A stretch of 9,863 bases of DNA, from NCBI GenBank assembly GCA_027424065.1, contig DAIBYH010000020.1, positions 1 through 9,863 of the forward strand. Direction: 5' to 3'. Source of the DNA: Candidatus Parcubacteria bacterium (GTDB lineage Bacteria > Patescibacteriota > Minisyncoccia > UBA6257 > 2-01-FULL-56-20). Made by a program: the position numbers and the translations under genes. The notes under the pieces are model-generated. The model made no database searches. It was not told where the DNA came from and worked only from the letters and a program-made list of their open reading frames with translations. Of the stretch, positions 1-7,811 are shown in pieces; the stretch's first letter is position 1; each line of letters opens with the position of its first letter.

Positions 1-1364
1 GGATCACCGGTTTTGATGAGCTTCGTGGCATGCTCCGTTCCGACGACCGCCGGGATGCCGAGCTCGCGCGAAACGATGGCCGCATGGCTCGTCCTTCCTC
101 CTTTATCCGTCACGATGGCGGAAGCGATCTTCATGATCGGCTCCCAATCCGGGTCCGTCATGGTCGTCACAAGCACCTCGCCCTTCTTAAAGTCGCCGAT
201 ATGCTTCGCGTCCAGAATGACGCGCGCCTTGCCGGCGGCGATCTTCGATCCGACCGAGGAGCCCGTCACGATCTCCTCCCGCTTACCGGTAAGCTCATAT
301 TCTTTGAGCTTGGAAAAATCCTGGCCGGCATGCACGGTCTCCGGCCGCGCCTGCACGATAAAGATCTCTCCGGTAACGCCGTCTTTCGCCCACTCCATAT
401 CCATCGGCGTCCATTTTTTATAGTGATCTGAGTAATGCTTCTCCACGATCATGCCCCAGCGCGCGAGGCGCGCCGCCTCTTCATCGGTCAGCACGAACGA
501 GGTCTGCTCCGCGGGCGTGGTCGGCACGATCTTCGTCTGCTCGATCTTTTTTTCCGCATGGTAGATCATCTTGCGCAGCTTGACGCCGAGCCGCTTGTCC
601 ACGACAGGGCGAGCGACCTGTTCCGCAAGCCCCCGCTTGGAGACCCAGTATTCGTCGGGCGTCACCTCGCCCTGCACGATCATCTCGCCGAGCCCCCAGG
701 AACCGTTGATCAATACCACATTCGGAAAACCGGACTCCGTGTCCAGCGTGAACATCACGCCGGAACATGCCTTATCCGACCGGACCATCTTCTGTACCCC
801 GACCGACAAGGCGATCTTCAGATGATCGAATCCCCGGTCGGCGCGATATGAGATCGCGCGATCCGTGAAAAGCGACGCCATAGTCGCACGGACGGCAACG
901 AGAAGATCCTTGATCCCCCGGATGCCGAGATAGCTCTCCTGTTCGCCCGCAAATGAGGCGCCAGGAAGATCTTCGGCGGTCGCCGACGAGCGCACTGCCA
1001 CATCGGCATTCTTGCCGTAACGCTTTTCGATGAAATTGTGATACGCGGCGGCGATATCCCGCTCCAAATCTGCCGGCAGCGAAGCCTTCACGATCGTTTC
1101 GCGGATCAGTTTGCCGCGGCGGGCAAGGTCCTTCAGATTCTTCGTATCGAGGCCCTTGAGGGTTTTTGCGATAAAGACATCCAATTTTGCGTCCTTCATG
1201 AAATGATAGTAGGCGGCTGCCGTTACCACGAAACCCGAAGGGACCGGAACGCCTTTCGCCTTCAGGGAAACGATCATCTCGCCGAGCGACGCATTCTTTC
1301 CTCCGACCTGCGGGACATCCTTGATCCCGATCTTTTCATAGGGCAGAACATAGGGTTGATTCAT
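1..1364 (-). CDS. ppsA: Phosphoenolpyruvate synthase (pyruvate, water dikinase), 3' end outside window
   Basis: Converts pyruvate, ATP and water to phosphoenolpyruvate, AMP and phosphate in the cytoplasm (family knowledge). About 454 residues are present. The N-terminal ATP-grasp part begins MNQPYVLPYEKIGIKDVPQV, followed by GGKNASLGEMI near residues 22-32 and the nucleotide-binding stretch VRSSATAEDLPGASFAGEQE. NGSWGLGE and IVQARPET follow. The swivelling phosphohistidine domain shows GGRTSHAAIVSRELGIPAVVG, with the catalytic histidine at about residue 427. The reading frame runs off position 1, so the C-terminal PEP/pyruvate-binding TIM barrel (roughly the last 300 or more residues in family members) is not in the window. 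The ATG at 1362-1364 is chosen because the conserved N-terminus begins there; no Shine-Dalgarno sequence precedes it. It lies 124 bp downstream of gckA on the same strand. Pyruvate phosphate dikinase is the related alternative, but the sequence style fits PpsA better. Confidence 0.94.
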   Translation of the reverse strand, partial: MNQPYVLPYEKIGIKDVPQVGGKNASLGEMIVSLKAKGVPVPSGFVVTAAAYYHFMKDAKLDVFIAKTLKGLDTKNLKDLARRGKLIRETIVKASLPADLERDIAAAYHNFIEKRYGKNADVAVRSSATAEDLPGASFAGEQESYLGIRGIKDLLVAVRATMASLFTDRAISYRADRGFDHLKIALSVGVQKMVRSDKACSGVMFTLDTESGFPNVVLINGSWGLGEMIVQGEVTPDEYWVSKRGLAEQVARPVVDKRLGVKLRKMIYHAEKKIEQTKIVPTTPAEQTSFVLTDEEAARLARWGMIVEKHYSDHYKKWTPMDMEWAKDGVTGEIFIVQARPETVHAGQDFSKLKEYELTGKREEIVTGSSVGSKIAAGKARVILDAKHIGDFKKGEVLVTTMTDPDWEPIMKIASAIVTDKGGRTSHAAIVSRELGIPAVVGTEHATKLIKTGD

Positions 1365-1488
1365 AGTGGAATGGTGAGGTTTATTGAAAATTTATAAATT
1401 ATTTCTTGCCTGTTCCGAAATTCCGCGCCGCAAACAGGACATCAAGTTGCATGACCCGGATCAAGCCCGGTATGGCGGAGAAAGCGCA
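1365..1488 (-). promoter_or_regulatory. gckA-ppsA spacer with possible ppsA promoter
   Basis: This 124-bp spacer is markedly AT-rich next to ppsA. On the minus strand TATAAA (1391-1396) lies 26 nt before the ppsA ATG, inside the perfect palindrome AATTTATAAATT. Candidate -35 boxes are poor (TTCGGA at a 17-nt spacing). The predicted leader is about 20 nt and has no Shine-Dalgarno sequence. A 6-bp inverted repeat, CCTGTT/AACAGG (1409-1414 and 1433-1438), sits just upstream but has no T-tract, so no intrinsic terminator for gckA is evident. The promoter call is tentative. Confidence 0.35.
1450..1476. repeat. Possible dispersed intergenic repeat fragment
   Basis: The stretch TGACCCGGATCAAGCCCGGT followed by ATGGCGG resembles the widespread bacterial intergenic motif that reads CCGGGCTTGATCCGGG on the other strand. 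It can form only a short CCGG/CCGG hairpin. A single copy is visible here, so membership in a repeat family is suggested by resemblance only. Confidence 0.25.
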
Positions 1489-2775
1489 TTACCATTTGAG
1501 CGCAATAATGAGGTCCGAAACGTTCGACCCCGTATCGCCCGTCATGACATAATTTCCGGCCTTTTCAAATAAAAGTTCGGTATTGTTCTCCTTGCGGAAA
1601 CCGGCAAGATCGAGACCCGCCTTTGCGATCGCGGCGCGCGTGTCCACGTCGCAGACGGCTCCCGCGTACGGTCCATGATCGCGGCCGTCTGAGTCGAAAG
1701 AAAGGACCGCTTCGCCGTCACGGACATCTTCCAGCATGGTCGCCGCAAGCTGCAGATTCCGGCCGCCGCGGCCGGCGCCCTTGATCGCCACCGTTGTTTC
1801 CCCTCCCCAGAGCAGCACGGAATGCGGCGGTGCGGCATGGATCGCATCAAGGACCATCCGCGCGACCTCCGTTACTTCGCCCGAAAGCCGCGTATCCCGC
1901 ACTTCCGCGGAAAAGCCAAGCCGGCGGGCTGCTTCCTGCATGCCCGTGAGCGCGCGGCGATTGGAAACCGCCGTGATGTTCGTGACCCGTTTGAAATATT
2001 TTTCGTCCTTCGGCGTTTCCACGAGGTCGCATTTTTCGATATCGCAGATCCGGAGCACGTCGAACCGTGCAAGGATCCCCTCGGCATCCTTCACGGTTGT
2101 GGCATCCTTCACGGTTGGACCGGACGCAATGAACGCAATGTCGTCACCCGGAACATCGGAGAAGATCAGGGAAATGACGCGGGCGGGATAGGCGTATTCA
2201 GCGAGCCAACCGCCGCGCGCAAGAGAAAGATGCTTACGTACCGTATTCAGCTCCTCAATGGTCGCACCGGCGTTCGTAAGCGCCCGGAAGATCGCGACCT
2301 CCTCGCGGTCGTTGCGGTTCTGCGGCAGAAAAAGCAGCGTGGATCCCCCGCCGGAAATAATGAATACGACCGCATCGCGTTCCGTCAGATCCTTCAGTGC
2401 GGCCACGATGGCCTCGGTTGCCGCAAGATTATCGTCCGACGGCAGCGGATGCGATCCGCGGAATGTTTGGAATTTATCGAGCGGCGGACACTCCTTGACG
2501 TCCAGAACGACGCCGCGCGCGATCCTGTCGCCCACGATCGCAGCCGCAGCAACTGCGGCATCGGCGGCGCATTTTCCGACCGCAATGAAAACGAGCCGGT
2601 CAACTTCCCGAAGATCAAGAGAGGCGTCGAGGATGGCAAGCGAGTCGCCGTCGCGCCGAAACACCTCACGAATGACCGTCCCCGTATCGATCGCCGCAAG
2701 TCCCTCGTCCGCGATCTTCAAAAGCGCCTGTCGCGCGGGCGTCACGGCAACCTGATCGAAATTCTCGATCTTCAT
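1489..2775 (-). CDS. gckA: Glycerate 2-kinase (GckA/MOFRL family)
   Basis: Predicted to phosphorylate D-glycerate at C2 with ATP, giving 2-phosphoglycerate for lower glycolysis or gluconeogenesis (family knowledge). The 428-residue length is normal for the family. Visible motifs are VGKCAAD (66-72), the glycine-rich ISGGGSTLL (140-148), KHLSLARGGWLA (181-192), FSDVPGDDIAFIASGPTV (205-222), GGETTV (324-329) and GRGGRNLQLA (335-344). The C-terminal MOFRL block contains DSDGRDHGPYAGAVCD and MTGDTGSNVSDL. The ATG at 2773-2775 has a perfect extended -10 nine nucleotides upstream, which fixes the start and implies an almost leaderless mRNA. The gene lies between ychF (66 bp) and ppsA (124 bp). Homologues have also been annotated as hydroxypyruvate reductase (TtuD); the kinase assignment is the better supported one for this fold. 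Residues 221-232 carry a near-duplicate hexapeptide. Confidence 0.9.
   Translation of the reverse strand: MKIENFDQVAVTPARQALLKIADEGLAAIDTGTVIREVFRRDGDSLAILDASLDLREVDRLVFIAVGKCAADAAVAAAAIVGDRIARGVVLDVKECPPLDKFQTFRGSHPLPSDDNLAATEAIVAALKDLTERDAVVFIISGGGSTLLFLPQNRNDREEVAIFRALTNAGATIEELNTVRKHLSLARGGWLAEYAYPARVISLIFSDVPGDDIAFIASGPTVKDATTVKDAEGILARFDVLRICDIEKCDLVETPKDEKYFKRVTNITAVSNRRALTGMQEAARRLGFSAEVRDTRLSGEVTEVARMVLDAIHAAPPHSVLLWGGETTVAIKGAGRGGRNLQLAATMLEDVRDGEAVLSFDSDGRDHGPYAGAVCDVDTRAAIAKAGLDLAGFRKENNTELLFEKAGNYVMTGDTGSNVSDLIIALKW
2083..2118. repeat. 18-bp tandem repeat inside gckA
   Basis: GGCATCCTTCACGGTTG occurs twice in direct succession, at 2083-2099 and 2101-2117, with an 18-bp period; the two units differ only in the last base. 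It encodes TVKDAT-TVKDAE. Related kinases have a motif of the same length here (TVPDP-T-type), so the repeat does not seem to lengthen the protein. Confidence 0.85.
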
Positions 2776-2784
2776 GTTGCCCGT

Positions 2785-2793
2785 ATTATATCA
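2785..2793 (-). promoter_or_regulatory. Extended -10 promoter of gckA
   Basis: The minus strand reads TGATATAAT: a perfect TATAAT (2785-2790) preceded by the extended TGn element (2791-2793). Only 9 nt separate it from the gckA ATG, so transcription should begin within about 3 nt of the start codon. No good -35 hexamer is seen, as expected when an extended -10 carries recognition. It lies just downstream of the ychF terminator, so gckA looks like its own unit. Confidence 0.75.
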
Positions 2794-2834
2794 TATTCCG
2801 CGGAACGACGTCCGTTTTTCGGTCACTCCCGCGC

Positions 2835-2859
2835 AAAAAAATCAGCCGTGGCGCACGAC
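2835..2859 (-). terminator. Intrinsic terminator overlapping the end of ychF
   Basis: Minus-strand RNA forms GUCGUG-CGC-CACGGC, a 6-bp stem (one G-U pair) with a 3-nt loop at 2845-2859. The stop codon UGA and a run of seven T (2835-2841) follow. The hairpin is made from the last five sense codons of ychF, so the terminator lies within and directly after the coding sequence. Confidence 0.7.
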
Positions 2860-3864
2860 GAGAACATCGCCATCCTGCACCTCATATTCCTTTCCCTCGA
2901 TGCGCGCCCAGCCCTTCTGCTTCGCCGCCGTCCAACCCTGCGCAGCCATCAGCTTGTCATAACCCACCACCTCAAGGCGGATGAACTTCTGTTCAAAGTC
3001 CGTATGAATGACGCCGGCCGCCTGCGGCGCCTTGGTGCCGCGCGTGATCGTCCATGCCCTCGTCTCATCTTCTCCGGTCGTAAAAAAACTGATGAGATTC
3101 AGGACGGCGTACGCTTTTTGGATCAGCTCGGGGATACCCTGCGCGTTCGCGAGATCGGCGACGACATAATCGGCCCCTGCCGCAGCGATCTTTTCAGGAA
3201 GCGCAGGCGGAACCTCTTCCGGTTTTCCGTTCAGCAGATAGATCTGCCGCTTCGCCGTCAATAGATTAAGATCTTTCATCTGCTCCTGGAGCCGAAGCAG
3301 GGTCTTTTCGTCAGCCGAAGAAACGACCATTTTCCCGGCAGCAAGAAGGTCGCGCAATCCGACAAGGAAATCGCGGTCGCTTACGGCTTCTTTTTTTCCG
3401 CTCCGCGCTTCTGCTTCGGCCTTCGCAAGCCGCTTCTCCACCGTCTCCAGATCCTTCAAGATCAGCTCGGTCGAGATGATCTCCATGTCCCGCAACGGAT
3501 CCACGGAATTCTCCACATGAATGACATCCGATCCCGAAAAGACCCGCAGCACGACGACGATCGCCTGCGTTTCGCGGATGTGCGAAAGGAACTGGTTGCC
3601 GAGCCCCTCGCCGGTGCTCGCGCCTTTCACGAGTCCTGCGATATCGTAGAACTCCACGACCGCAGGGATCTTCTTTTTCGATTTGCTGAGCTCGGCGAGC
3701 CGGTCCAGCCGCTCATCCGGTACGGCAACGACGCCGACATTCGGATCGATCGTCGCGAACGGATAGTTCGCGACCAGGATATCCTGGCGCGTCAGCAGCT
3801 TGAAAAGCGTCGATTTCCCGACGTTCGGAAGTCCCACGATACCGATGGAAAGTTTTTGCGCCAT
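2842..3864 (-). CDS. ychF: Redox-regulated ATPase YchF (Obg-related, OLA1 family)
   Basis: A universally conserved P-loop protein of the TRAFAC/Obg group that binds ATP rather than GTP and associates with ribosomes (family knowledge). From the chosen start it has 340 residues. Visible elements are the P-loop GLPNVGKST (11-19), switch region NYPFATIDPNVGVV (33-46), G3 motif DIAGLVKGAS (74-83) with the usual leucine instead of glutamine, and a helical middle domain (about 125-205). LLNGKPEE (210-217) stands at the altered G4 position, and the C-terminal TGS domain runs from about 258 to 338 (DETRAWTI, GVIHTDFEQKFIRLEV, VQDGDV). The start is ATG 3862-3864, where the family's N-terminus begins; an in-frame GTG at 3880-3882 adds only MIFFFR. 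The end, VLVVRHG, departs from the common FRFNV-like tail and coincides with a terminator stem. Confidence 0.95.
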   Translation of the reverse strand: MAQKLSIGIVGLPNVGKSTLFKLLTRQDILVANYPFATIDPNVGVVAVPDERLDRLAELSKSKKKIPAVVEFYDIAGLVKGASTGEGLGNQFLSHIRETQAIVVVLRVFSGSDVIHVENSVDPLRDMEIISTELILKDLETVEKRLAKAEAEARSGKKEAVSDRDFLVGLRDLLAAGKMVVSSADEKTLLRLQEQMKDLNLLTAKRQIYLLNGKPEEVPPALPEKIAAAGADYVVADLANAQGIPELIQKAYAVLNLISFFTTGEDETRAWTITRGTKAPQAAGVIHTDFEQKFIRLEVVGYDKLMAAQGWTAAKQKGWARIEGKEYEVQDGDVLVVRHG

Positions 3865-3872
3865 GCGGAAAA

Positions 3873-3902
3873 AGAATATCACAGAACCTATCTCGGCGTA
3901 AA
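3873..3902 (-). promoter_or_regulatory. Likely ychF promoter, nearly leaderless
   Basis: On the minus strand TTTACG (3897-3902) lies 18 nt before TATTCT (3873-3878), which has the extended TGn element directly upstream (3879-3881). Eight nucleotides then separate it from the ychF ATG, placing the transcription start at or next to the start codon. There is no Shine-Dalgarno sequence. Each hexamer matches consensus at 4 of 6 positions. Confidence 0.5.
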
Positions 3903-3913
3903 TGAGGTCGCAT

Positions 3914-3954
3914 AAAAAAAGAAAGCTCCCTCCCGCAGTGCTGCAGGAGGGAGC
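3914..3954 (-). terminator. Strong intrinsic terminator after the 212-aa gene
   Basis: The minus strand forms a 9-bp stem GCTCCCTCC/GGAGGGAGC (arms 3946-3954 and 3925-3933) with a partly paired 12-nt interior (TGCAGCACTGCG). A TTTCTTTTTTT tract at 3914-3924 follows. This is a textbook rho-independent terminator for leftward transcription, ending about 12 bp before the putative ychF -35 box. Confidence 0.92.
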
Positions 3955-3962
3955 CGGTCGTG

Positions 3963-3980
3963 CCGACAGCGGTCTGTCGG
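3963..3980 (-). other. Second 3' hairpin just after the stop codon
   Basis: CCGACAG/CTGTCGG (3963-3969 and 3974-3980) makes a perfect 7-bp stem with a 4-nt loop, 2 nt after the stop codon of the 212-aa gene and 8 nt before the terminator stem. No T-tract follows it. It probably sits in the 3' UTR and might protect the mRNA end. Confidence 0.6.
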
Positions 3981-3982
3981 AC

Positions 3983-4621
3983 TCAAAGAACGGGGAAGAA
4001 GAATCTGTCGGTGTCGTGCTGCCAGAAGGAACCTAAGGGAGCCGCGGCGGCGTGCCAGGTTCTCCGCGGACGCGCCAGAAAACGCACCGAGCGCAGCTCA
4101 CCCGAACGATCGCGCGCAAAAAAAACGTTCGCACGACCATTCAGGAACAGATCGGTCTCTTCGCCGCGGGCATGCCGTTCAAGAATACGCCAGATCTCCG
4201 CAAGGAAAACCTCCACCCTGCCGGGACCTCCGACGTCGCGGATGAGCTCACGATCATTCGCGCCGCGCATGAGCGTGAATGGAATGATGGTGCGCTGAGC
4301 CGGGGAACGTTCCACCTTTCCGGAAAAGAAATCGGTGAATCGGGACCCGTATTCGCTGATGACAACCGCGGGATCCTTCCCGAAAAACGTATCCCGCGCC
4401 CGGAAATAAGGTTCGAGATGCGGGGTGCGAACCGGACGAAGGATGCGGGGCGCCAGAATGAACTGGGTCCTTTCGCGGTTTCTGATGGCATCCGCGCAAA
4501 GCGCTGATGCCGTGTCGGGATTCCGGTCCACCCAATTACCATCCTCCATTCCAAGGTTGTTAAGACAGATACGGCGCTCTGCGGGGCGGGGCGCCGACAA
4601 CGACGTTTGCAGTGCGGTCAC
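3983..4621 (-). CDS. Hypothetical protein, 212 residues, unrecognised
   Basis: I do not recognise this family. The start is GTG (4619-4621), because a strong AGAGGAG ribosome binding site lies exactly 6 nt upstream and the predicted promoter -10 lies at 4674-4679. The longer in-frame starts (4756, and ATG near 4677) would lie at or upstream of the transcription start. The product starts MTALQTSLSAPRPAERRICL and has no signal peptide or obvious membrane segment. It is rich in arginine and aromatic residues, with stretches such as VVISEYGSRFTDFFSGKVE (86-104), RVEVFLAEIWRILERHARGE (135-154) and TDLFLNGRANVFFARD (156-171). It ends FWQHDTDRFFFPVL. Two cysteines (C19, C42) do not form a metal-site pattern. 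It forms its own transcription unit between holB and ychF. Coding status is supported by expression signals and a terminator, function by nothing visible. Confidence 0.8.
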   Translation of the reverse strand: MTALQTSLSAPRPAERRICLNNLGMEDGNWVDRNPDTASALCADAIRNRERTQFILAPRILRPVRTPHLEPYFRARDTFFGKDPAVVISEYGSRFTDFFSGKVERSPAQRTIIPFTLMRGANDRELIRDVGGPGRVEVFLAEIWRILERHARGEETDLFLNGRANVFFARDRSGELRSVRFLARPRRTWHAAAAPLGSFWQHDTDRFFFPVL

Positions 4622-4627
4622 GATGAT

Positions 4628-4638
4628 CTCCTCTCTCT
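4628..4638 (-). promoter_or_regulatory. Ribosome binding site deciding the GTG start
   Basis: The minus strand reads AGAGAGAGGAG, followed by 6 nt (ATCATC) and GTG. It is the only strong Shine-Dalgarno site seen before any gene in the window, and it moves the start 45 codons inside the longest open frame. Confidence 0.8.
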
Positions 4639-4673
4639 GACCGTAATAACAAATCAAGTGCTTCTGGGTGTAT

Positions 4674-4702
4674 ACCATATTCGTCCGGCGCCACAAAGTC
4701 AA
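4674..4702 (-). promoter_or_regulatory. Sigma-70-type promoter of the 212-aa gene
   Basis: The minus strand has TTGACT (4697-4702), a 17-nt spacer and TATGGT (4674-4679). The -35 matches 5 of 6 consensus positions and the -10 matches 4 of 6, at ideal spacing. The predicted start near 4667 gives a leader of about 46 nt carrying the ribosome binding site. Confidence 0.65.
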
Positions 4703-4710
4703 TGATCTCC

Positions 4711-4731
4711 TATCGAGGTTGAACCTCGATA
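4711..4731. promoter_or_regulatory. Perfect 10-1-10 palindrome, candidate operator
   Basis: TATCGAGGTT and AACCTCGATA are exact reverse complements separated by one G. The palindrome lies 11 bp after the holB stop codon and 8 bp upstream of the -35 of the 212-aa gene, centred near -54 of its predicted start. No T-tract follows on either strand, so an intrinsic terminator is unlikely. The geometry suggests a dimeric DNA-binding protein, perhaps an activator. As RNA it could fold as an 8-bp stem with a 5-nt loop. Confidence 0.6.
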
Positions 4732-4742
4732 ACTCCCGCACG

Positions 4743-5611
4743 TCACTCGCCCACAAAAAGGCCCTCCAGCTGGAGACGCGGGTTCAGTGCGGCGTGCGCC
4801 GCGCGATCCGAAAGTGCGAGCACGCGATGCCAGAGGATCGTCCTTGTTTTTCCCGGCTTTTCTCCGGCGAGAACGAGCGCCATGGCGGCGAGGAATGACG
4901 GAAGATCAAAATCCTCCGGCTCAAGGATCTCCTTGATCAGGTCCCGGCGCGCGGACGGCGCCGCCGTGAGGAGCTTTTCTGCAAGCTCCAGGTCCGTCCG
5001 GAGCTTCATATCCTCCGTAAGACGCAGCGCGAGCCCGGGCCTGCCGAAAGCGCGCGCGGCGAAGCGCTTCGCCTCTGCCGCCGGAAACTTCCGTTCTTTT
5101 GCGAGCCAGGCCGCGATCTCCCCTTCCGGCACCGTGCCGAAATATATTTTTTCCACGCGCGAGAGGATCGTCGGCAAAAGACCTTCGGGATCCGACGCGA
5201 TCAGAATGATCAGCGATGACGCCGGCGGCTCTTCTGCGATCTTCAGGATCGCATTCTGCGCCTCGGACGTCATACGTTCGGCATCATCAAGGATCAGCGT
5301 CCGGCGCGGACTGACGATCGGCCGCTGCCAGAGGAATTCTCTGATCGCCCGCACGGCGTCGATGCCGATGGACCCGCCCTTTTTGTCGGGATCGAGTTGC
5401 GCCGCAAAGGCCGCATCGATCACCATCCCGTCCTGAAGCACCTCCCCGTCCGCAGGCGGGGTAAAAGATCCCTTTTCCAAAAAATGCGCGAGGGCGAGCG
5501 CGAACGTCCGCTTTCCCACCATGGCAGGACCATAAAAAAGATATGCATGGCCGAGTGCCTGCGCCGCAGCAAGTCCCGTGAATTCCTTCGTTACCGTATC
5601 GCGTCCGATGA

Positions 5612-5615
<4 letters not shown>
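4743..5615 (-). CDS. holB: DNA polymerase III delta-prime-type clamp-loader subunit
   Basis: An AAA+ ATPase-fold subunit of the clamp loader that places the sliding clamp on primed DNA (family knowledge). It has 290 residues. The N-terminal portion GHAYLFYGP leads into a Walker A-like GPAMVGKR (29-36). TLILDDAERMTSEAQNAILKIAEEPP (106-131) is the hallmark Walker B/sensor block. SRVEKIYF (152-159) occupies the SRC/arginine-finger position with valine in place of cysteine, and GRPGLALRL (191-199) is sensor-2-like. The C-terminal helical collar is weakly conserved. The sequence contains no cysteine at all, so the zinc module of classic delta-prime/DnaX proteins is absent. The ATG at 5613-5615 overlaps the uvrB stop by 4 nt (ATGA) with no separate ribosome binding site, suggesting translational coupling. 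A short DnaX/gamma-like protein is the alternative, but the length and degenerate P-loop favour delta-prime. Confidence 0.85.
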
Positions 5616-7651
<2,036 letters not shown>

Positions 7652-7657
7652 ACCTTA

Positions 7658-7663
7658 AAGATA
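7658..7663 (-). promoter_or_regulatory. Weak candidate -10 box immediately before uvrB
   Basis: TATCTT (4 of 6 matches) ends 6 nt before the uvrB ATG, which would make transcription start at the A of the start codon. No matching -35 box or TGn element is seen, so this is a tentative leaderless promoter, suggested mainly by the parallel with gckA and ychF. Confidence 0.3.
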
Positions 7664-7712
7664 CACCAAAAATCATGAAGCTCCCATTCCTGCGGAAGAC
7701 GCCCGGTTCCGC

Positions 7713-7763
7713 AAAAACAAAAACCGCCTTCCCGCCTCACACGGAAAAACGGCCTTTGTTTTT
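7713..7763 (-). terminator. Long G-U-compensated terminator hairpin upstream of uvrB
   Basis: On the minus strand, 7743-7763 pairs with 7713-7733 as an uninterrupted 21-bp stem with a 9-nt loop (GTGTGAGGC). The base of the 3' arm is TTTTTGTTTTT (7713-7723), paired to AAAAACAAAGG. Five pairs are G-U. The opposite-strand RNA would have A-C mismatches at those sites, so the structure is suited to leftward transcription. It ends 61 bp before the uvrB ATG, where a terminator is unexpected, and may be an attenuator or the end of a short RNA. Confidence 0.7.
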
Positions 7764-7781
7764 ATACTCACTGAACTAACA
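7713..7781 (-). ncRNA. Possible short RNA or attenuated uvrB leader
   Basis: The interval between a strong extended -10 (7788-7796) and the hairpin/T-tract would give a transcript of about 69 nt. Roughly 17 unpaired nucleotides (TTTGTTAGTTCAGTGAG) are followed by the 21-bp hairpin. It could be a free small RNA or the terminated form of a uvrB leader of about 130 nt. There is no convincing leader peptide: the only frame, GTG at about 7768, has no ribosome binding site and runs through the terminator. It is predicted only from promoter and terminator geometry. Confidence 0.4.
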
Positions 7782-7787
7782 AAATCA

Positions 7788-7811
7788 ATTATAACAACCC
7801 TCCCGGCAAAA
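7788..7811 (-). promoter_or_regulatory. Extended -10 promoter facing uvrB
   Basis: The minus strand carries TGTTATAAT: a perfect TATAAT (7788-7793) with TGn (7794-7796). A partial -35, TTGCTT, lies 16 nt upstream of the -10. The predicted start is near 7781, about 130 nt ahead of the uvrB ATG. The terminator hairpin follows at once. Confidence 0.65.

Noticed and set aside
2835..2844. Possible UGA recoding (as in some CPR lineages), reading through the ychF TGA
   Set aside because: Readthrough gives only Phe-Phe-Cys and no homology, while TGA ends four genes at sensible family lengths. No internal TGA is needed in any gene.
1822..3264. 480-codon plus-strand frame spanning gckA and part of ychF
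   Set aside because: It crosses two well-supported minus-strand genes and their promoter and terminator, shows no family motif, and is explained by codon bias on the other strand.
3865..3882. Longer ychF start (GTG at 3880-3882 adding MIFFFR)
   Set aside because: The extra residues are not family-like, and the predicted extended -10 box overlaps this codon, so it would not be in the transcript.
4711..4731. Palindrome as the terminator of the uvrB-holB unit
   Set aside because: No T-tract follows on the minus strand (GGAGATCATTG comes next), and the symmetry is nearly loopless, which fits protein binding better than termination.
7664..7768. Leader peptide (GTG AGT ATA ...) in the uvrB leader
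   Set aside because: About 33 codons with no ribosome binding site, running through the terminator hairpin and ending just before uvrB. No run of a regulatory codon is present.
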